DNA of 6,447 nt from Bacteroidales bacterium. Its GTDB lineage: Bacteria; Bacteroidota; Bacteroidia; Bacteroidales; UBA7960. Of this stretch, positions 1 through 3,667 are shown one piece after another. Every line of letters begins with the position of its first letter. The stretch's first letter is position 1. Position numbers and translations under genes: made by a program. The stretch is taken from NCBI GenBank assembly GCA_007124575.1, contig SLEW01000283.1, positions 1-6,447 on the forward strand, read 5' to 3'. The notes beneath the pieces were generated by a model. It made no database searches. It was not told the origin of the DNA and worked only from the letters and a program-made list of their open reading frames with translations.

Positions 1-461
1 ACCGACTCCGTGTAAATCATTTTGGTGTTGGGCCGGATGGCCTTCTCTACCTCATCAAGCTTGGTGATGTCCACAAAACTGACTTCAATATTGAATTTTT
101 TCAGGTAGTTTGACAGGAATGCAAAGGTTCCTCCATAGGTGGTAATACTGGATACAATATGGTCACCCGCATTACAAAGTTGCAGGATAGTGGTTGTGAT
201 GGCGCTCATGCCTGAGGCCGTGACCCATGCACTCGTGGTGCCTTCCATGGAGGCCAGTGCATCTGCCAGGTATTTGTTTGACGGATTCCAGTGTCTTGAG
301 TAGAGGAAACAACCTTCTTCCTCACCGTGGAAGGTGTCGACCATGGTTTTGGCTTCCATGAATGTGTAGGTGGCAGAATCAGTTATCGATGGGTTTACAT
401 CGCCAAACTCTCCGAATTGTAAAAGGTCCTGGATATTGGATGCGGGATCAAAGTTCTTCAT
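1..461 (-). CDS. Cys/Met-metabolism PLP-dependent enzyme (cystathionine gamma-synthase / methionine gamma-lyase family), N-terminal part
   Basis: An open frame starts with ATG at 461 and runs off the left edge after 153 codons. It begins MKNFDPASNIQDLLQFGEFG. Family landmarks are in the right order: YSRHWNPS at residues 54-61 matches the YSRxxNPT segment whose Tyr and Arg contact the PLP phosphate of the partner subunit; TASGMSAI at 81-88 is the phosphate-binding loop; YGGT at 109-112 carries the Tyr that stacks on the PLP ring; TKMIYTES at the edge starts the strand before the conserved Asp. The Schiff-base lysine lies outside the window. Enzymes of this fold-type I family act in the cytosol on sulfur amino acids: transsulfuration, O-acylhomoserine sulfhydrylation, or methionine/cystathionine lysis. 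The N-terminal third does not tell these apart, so no gene symbol is given. The gene is divergent from riboflavin synthase. The ATG is preceded by an AT-rich stretch without a Shine-Dalgarno, as usual in Bacteroidota. Confidence 0.9.
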   Translation of the reverse strand, partial: MKNFDPASNIQDLLQFGEFGDVNPSITDSATYTFMEAKTMVDTFHGEEEGCFLYSRHWNPSNKYLADALASMEGTTSAWVTASGMSAITTTILQLCNAGDHIVSSITTYGGTFAFLSNYLKKFNIEVSFVDITKLDEVEKAIRPNTKMIYTES

Positions 462-572
462 ATTATTATGTTTTAAATGTAACAGAAATCCTGTTTTCTC
501 CGCTTGAAATGTTGCTTCCTTGTCAATGAAGATAAAGAATGCTATGGAGTAAAACAGGTATTAAAGAAACGG

Positions 573-580
573 CAAAAGTA
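573..580 (-). promoter_or_regulatory. Probable -7 box of the PLP-enzyme promoter
   Basis: Read on the minus strand the sequence is TACTTTTG, an exact match to the TAnnTTTG -7 consensus of the Bacteroidota primary sigma factor. No TTG is found at the usual 17-23 nt upstream; the nearest is about 27 nt away (608-610). Transcription would begin near 566 and leave an untranslated leader of roughly 105 nt, long for this window and possibly regulatory. Confidence 0.45.
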
Positions 581-657
581 TATCTTTTATTCTTATTTGT
601 AAAATAGCAAACGGGAAATAAGACCAGACAGGATATGATGTCTTTGCCCGTAAAAGC

Positions 658-692
658 TTTTGCGTCCGGCTGGTAAAAATCACTTAAATTTG
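658..692 (+). promoter_or_regulatory. Probable riboflavin synthase promoter, -33 TTTTG and -7 TAAATTTG
   Basis: TAAATTTG at 685-692 matches the Bacteroidota -7 consensus TAnnTTTG. TTTTG at 658-662 supplies a -33 TTG element with a 22-nt spacer, within the range reported for the phylum. The start site would be near 698, giving a short A-rich leader of about 25 nt before the ATG at 725 and no Shine-Dalgarno. Confidence 0.6.
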
Positions 693-724
693 CAGCAAAC
701 GAATCAAAAAAAAACACACAAGCT

Positions 725-1333
725 ATGTTTACAGGAATTATAGAGACAACAGGTAAAGTTGTAAAAATCGAACGCGACCGGGGCAATATCCATTTTACGA
801 TCGAAACCCCCATCGCCAAAGAGCTGAAGATCGATCAGAGCATCGCCCACGATGGGGTATGCCTTACCACGGTGGATGTGGACAAGGAAAAAAACCAATA
901 CACCCTCACGGCGATCCAGGAGACCCTGGACAAAACCAATATGCGCACCTGGAAAGAGGGCTATGAAGTCAACCTGGAGCGTTGCATGCGGGCTGATGAC
1001 CGGCTGGATGGCCATATTGTGCAGGGCCACGTAGATCAGACGGCGGTATGTACGAAGGTGGAGGAGCTTGACGGCAGCTGGAAGTTTTATTTTGAATACG
1101 ATCCGGGCCCGAAAAACATCACGGTCGATAAAGGCAGTATCTCGGTAAATGGGGTAAGCCTGACAGTTGTGGACTCGGAGCCCAACATGTTTTCCGTGGC
1201 GATCATCCCTTATACCTACGACGTGACCAACTTCCGCAATTTTCGTCCGGGATCCGTTGTCAACCTGGAGTTTGATGTCATCGGGAAGTACGTGGCGCGC
1301 CTCCTCCAATTGCATTTTGATGCACAGAAATAA
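725..1333 (+). CDS. ribE: Riboflavin synthase, alpha chain
   Basis: This 202-residue protein has the usual length and the two-fold repeat of the trimeric cytosolic enzyme that dismutates two 6,7-dimethyl-8-ribityllumazines into riboflavin plus a pyrimidinedione, the last step of riboflavin synthesis. It opens with the family hallmark MFTGIIE. The first barrel has SIAHDGVCLT at 39-48, whose Cys46 corresponds to the conserved Cys48 of the E. coli enzyme. RLDGHIVQGHVD at 93-104 marks the junction into the second barrel. There, VDKGSISVNGVSLT at 134-147 has Lys136 and Ser145 where the E. coli enzyme has its conserved Lys and Ser. VNLEFDVIGKYV at 179-190 is the usual C-terminal helix start. The first repeat reads HDG where HNG is more common, a mild change. 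The gene appears monocistronic: own promoter upstream and a strong terminator 22 bp after its stop. The symbol follows the common usage; some genomes call it ribC. Confidence 0.97.
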   Translation: MFTGIIETTGKVVKIERDRGNIHFTIETPIAKELKIDQSIAHDGVCLTTVDVDKEKNQYTLTAIQETLDKTNMRTWKEGYEVNLERCMRADDRLDGHIVQGHVDQTAVCTKVEELDGSWKFYFEYDPGPKNITVDKGSISVNGVSLTVVDSEPNMFSVAIIPYTYDVTNFRNFRPGSVVNLEFDVIGKYVARLLQLHFDAQK

Positions 1334-1354
1334 GTGGTTGGATAAGTTGCGACA

Positions 1355-1402
1355 GATCACAATAAAAAAGGCCGGTTCATACCGGCCTTTTTTATTGTGA
1401 TC
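1355..1402. terminator. Bidirectional intrinsic terminator between convergent genes
   Basis: A perfect 22-bp inverted repeat (1355-1376 with 1381-1402) closes on a TCAT loop. The GC-rich inner stem is GGCCGGT/ACCGGCC, flanked by six A on the left and six T on the right, so on either strand a GC hairpin is followed by a U-tract. It lies 22 bp after the ribE stop and 18 bp after the M3 peptidase stop and can serve both. The pairing continues through the A/T tracts into an outer GATCAC/GTGATC, longer than a minimal terminator needs. Confidence 0.93.
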
Positions 1403-1420
1403 ATAATGGATTCTCTGGTG

Positions 1421-3541
1421 TTATTTGAGTCCGCGCTGGCGCAGCAAGGCATCAATTTCCGGCTCGCGGCCGCGGAAGTTGATGTACATCTCCATCGCGT
1501 CTTCGGTGTTGCCTCTTTCGAGGATCTCTTCGCGGAAGCGCCTGGCCGTTTCCTGATCGTATACGTCGCCTGTTTCGCGGAATGCTTCATAGGCATCGGC
1601 GTCGAGCAGTCCTGACCACAGGTAGGAGTAGTAGCCGGCGGAATAACCACCTGAGAAAATATGGGTAAAGTGTGTGCTGGCATGGCGGAAGTGGATCTCC
1701 GGAATCATGCCGGTGTTTTCGATGGTCCGTTGTTCGATGATTTCAGCTACTTCATACAGGTTGTCTTCATCAAACTTTTCTGAGATGGTATGGTATTCCA
1801 TATCCAGGAAGGTAGAGGCCAGGTATTCGACGTTGGCAAAGCCTTCGTTGAACTGTGCGCTCTCCACGATACGGTCCATTATTTCATCAGGCAATTGTTC
1901 TCCCGTTTCGTAATGCAGGGCGAAGGTTCTCATTACCTCAGGTTCATTAGCCCAGTTTTCCATAATCTGGGAAGGGAGCTCTACGAAGTCGCGTGATACA
2001 GCTGTTCCTGCGAGGCTGCCGTAGTGTACATCGGAAAGCAGGCCGTGCAAGGCGTGGCCAAACTCATGGAAGAAGGTGGTCATCTCATCATAGGTGAGCA
2101 GTGAAGGCCTGGTGGCAGAAGGTGGTGAGAAGTTGCCGTTGATGGTCACGATGGGGTGTACAAACTGTCCGTCCTGGTCCACACGCTGCGAGCGGAAAGA
2201 GCTCATCCATGCTCCGCCACGCTTGCTGTCCCGAGGGTGAAAGTCCATGTAAAGGATTCCGATGTGTGACCCATCGGCTTCCTGGACTTCAAACACCTGT
2301 ACGTCTTCATGATATATGGGCACATCGTTGCGTTCGATGTATTGCAAGCCCCAAAGCCTTTCTGTGATCATGAAAATGCCGTCACGTACCGTGTTCAGTT
2401 CAAAATACTGTCGTACTTCCTGTTCGTCCAGTTCATACTTTTCCTTTCTTACCTTTTCCGTGTAATAACGCCAGTCCCATTGCTCCAGGTCGAAGTCGTT
2501 ACCTTCGTCATAGATCATTTGCTGCAGCTGCTCCCTTTCTTGCTTGGCCAGGGCCAGTGCGGGCTCCCATACTTCGTTGGCGAAGTTCATCACCGTAGGA
2601 ATGTCACCGGCCATGGTCTCTTCAAGGGTAAAGTGTGCATGGTTATCATAACCCATCATGTTGGCACGTTCGTGACGCAGGTTGGCAATTTTTGCCAGGA
2701 TCTCCCGGTTGTTGAACTCATTGTCGTTGTTGCCGCGGTTGATGTAAGCCTGTTGCATCTTCCTGCGAAGCTCACGGTTGCCGGCATAATAGAGGAAGGG
2801 CATCACGCTTGGATTGTGAAGGGTGAATACCCATTTGCCTTCCATGTCCATGTCAGCAGCACGGTCAGCTGCATCTTCTATGGACGACTGTGGCAGTCCT
2901 GCCAGATCTTCTTCATTTTCCACCACCATGGTGAAATCATTGGTCTCGCCCAGTACATTCTGTCCAAACTGGAGTGTTAGCGAAGACAGCTCAGAATTGA
3001 TCTCGCGAAGGCGCTCTTGTTGGTCGGCAGGCAGGTTGGCGCCGCTGCGTTCGAAACTTTTGTAGGTCTCTTCCAGTAAACGCATTTGTTCATCCGTCAG
3101 GTTCAGGTCGTCCCGTTGGTTATACACTTCCTTCACCCGGTCAAAAAGATCCAGGTTCAGCCGGATGTTGTCTGAGTGCTCCGAGAGCTTCGGCGACATG
3201 TTCTGGGCGATCTCCTGTATCTCCGGGCCGGTCAGGGCAGAGTTATAGTTGGAAAAGACACGCATCACCCTGCCAAGCAACTCTCCGGAGTATTCCATGG
3301 CTTCGATGGTGTTTTCAAAAGTGGGAGGCTCAGGATTTTCCACGATTTCCTGGATCTCCGCATCATGCTGTTCCATGCCTTCCAGGATGGCAGGTTCAAA
3401 ATGCGCGTTTTCAATTTCATCAAAAGGCGGTACGCCAAATGGGGTTTCGAATTCGCTGAAGAAAGGGTTAGGCTTTTCAGCCGGTGCACAAGATGCCATA
3501 AACATAACGGGTAAAATCAATAATAACCAATACTTTTTCAT
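1421..3541 (-). CDS. dcp: M3-family metallopeptidase, dipeptidyl carboxypeptidase (Dcp-like) lipoprotein
   Basis: A complete 706-residue protein, close to the usual length of Dcp/oligopeptidase A (about 680). Zinc site: HEFGH at 492-496 and third ligand Glu521 in FVELPSQ, 25 residues after the second His as in neurolysin. His627 and the GGYSAGYYSYLW segment at 631-642 (Tyr633, Tyr640) supply the substrate-binding residues near the C terminus. The order HEFGHALHG, then RDFVELPSQIMENW, then GGYSAGYYSYLW favours Dcp, which removes C-terminal dipeptides, over endo-acting oligopeptidase A, but sequence alone cannot settle it. The N terminus MKKYWLLLILPVMFMASC is a lipoprotein signal with lipobox MASC and lipidated Cys18; the next residues (APAEKP) lack the acidic cluster of surface-export signals, so a periplasm-facing anchor is likely (inference). 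The protein is very acidic: I count about 131 Asp+Glu against 59 Lys+Arg. It lies 126 bp downstream of the M6 protease gene on the same strand, with its own -7 box. Confidence 0.93.
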   Translation of the reverse strand: MKKYWLLLILPVMFMASCAPAEKPNPFFSEFETPFGVPPFDEIENAHFEPAILEGMEQHDAEIQEIVENPEPPTFENTIEAMEYSGELLGRVMRVFSNYNSALTGPEIQEIAQNMSPKLSEHSDNIRLNLDLFDRVKEVYNQRDDLNLTDEQMRLLEETYKSFERSGANLPADQQERLREINSELSSLTLQFGQNVLGETNDFTMVVENEEDLAGLPQSSIEDAADRAADMDMEGKWVFTLHNPSVMPFLYYAGNRELRRKMQQAYINRGNNDNEFNNREILAKIANLRHERANMMGYDNHAHFTLEETMAGDIPTVMNFANEVWEPALALAKQEREQLQQMIYDEGNDFDLEQWDWRYYTEKVRKEKYELDEQEVRQYFELNTVRDGIFMITERLWGLQYIERNDVPIYHEDVQVFEVQEADGSHIGILYMDFHPRDSKRGGAWMSSFRSQRVDQDGQFVHPIVTINGNFSPPSATRPSLLTYDEMTTFFHEFGHALHGLLSDVHYGSLAGTAVSRDFVELPSQIMENWANEPEVMRTFALHYETGEQLPDEIMDRIVESAQFNEGFANVEYLASTFLDMEYHTISEKFDEDNLYEVAEIIEQRTIENTGMIPEIHFRHASTHFTHIFSGGYSAGYYSYLWSGLLDADAYEAFRETGDVYDQETARRFREEILERGNTEDAMEMYINFRGREPEIDALLRQRGLK

Positions 3542-3667
3542 TTTTCGTTGTTTTTGTGAGTGAAGAATTTGGCTGATATCGGGTTTGATGCAAAATTAAC
3601 GATTTATTTATTGCCGGTGACAGCATTTTAGCACAAGCATGGCGGTTTAATTGGCATGTCTTATCGA
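3542..3667 (-). promoter_or_regulatory. Intergenic region between the M6 and M3 protease genes, with the M3 -7 box
   Basis: The minus strand reads TAATTTTG at 3598-3591, an exact TAnnTTTG -7 box, predicting a start near 3584 and a leader of about 43 nt. The -33 position (around 3621-3624) has CTG rather than TTG, so the promoter is partial. There is no convincing intrinsic terminator for the M6 gene: a weak bulged stem (AAGCATG at 3635-3641 with CATGtCTT at 3655-3662) has a 13-nt loop and no U-tract. Some readthrough from the M6 gene into the M3 gene is therefore possible. Confidence 0.5.

Larger units (their letters stand above)
462..724. promoter_or_regulatory. Divergent intergenic region between the PLP enzyme and riboflavin synthase
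   Basis: This 263-bp AT-rich stretch has no credible gene; the one minus-strand frame entering it overlaps the riboflavin synthase start and matches no family I know. It carries one Bacteroidota-type promoter facing each way, described separately. Part of it (611-651) has an imperfect inverted repeat, ACGGG with CCCGT outside and AGACA with TGTCT inside, upstream of the ribE promoter. It could be an operator or chance. I looked for an FMN riboswitch and found none of its conserved blocks; the ribE promoter also sits too close to the ATG to leave room for one. Confidence 0.7.

Noticed and set aside
462..572. SAM riboswitch in the PLP-enzyme leader
   Set aside because: The gene family and leader length made it worth checking, but I could not match SAM-I or SAM-II conserved cores. 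Only a GGAAGC-like fragment resembles SAM-II, which is too little.
600..724. FMN riboswitch upstream of ribE
   Set aside because: Riboflavin genes are often controlled this way, but none of the conserved FMN-element blocks is visible, and the likely promoter leaves only about 25 nt of leader.
704..1360. Minus-strand open frame of 218 codons opposite riboflavin synthase
   Set aside because: It lies antisense to a gene with unmistakable family motifs, shows no recognisable domain, and overlaps the ribE promoter and terminator. It is a by-product of codon bias on the real strand.
2309..2980. Plus-strand open frame of 223 codons opposite the M3 peptidase
   Set aside because: Its hydrophobic, His-rich translation is what the complement of an acidic coding sequence gives. 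It has no recognisable domain or promoter and is fully covered by a confident gene.
3635..3662. Possible intrinsic terminator for the M6 gene
   Set aside because: The 7-bp stem has a bulge, a 13-nt loop and no U-tract on the minus strand, so it lacks the key parts of an intrinsic terminator.
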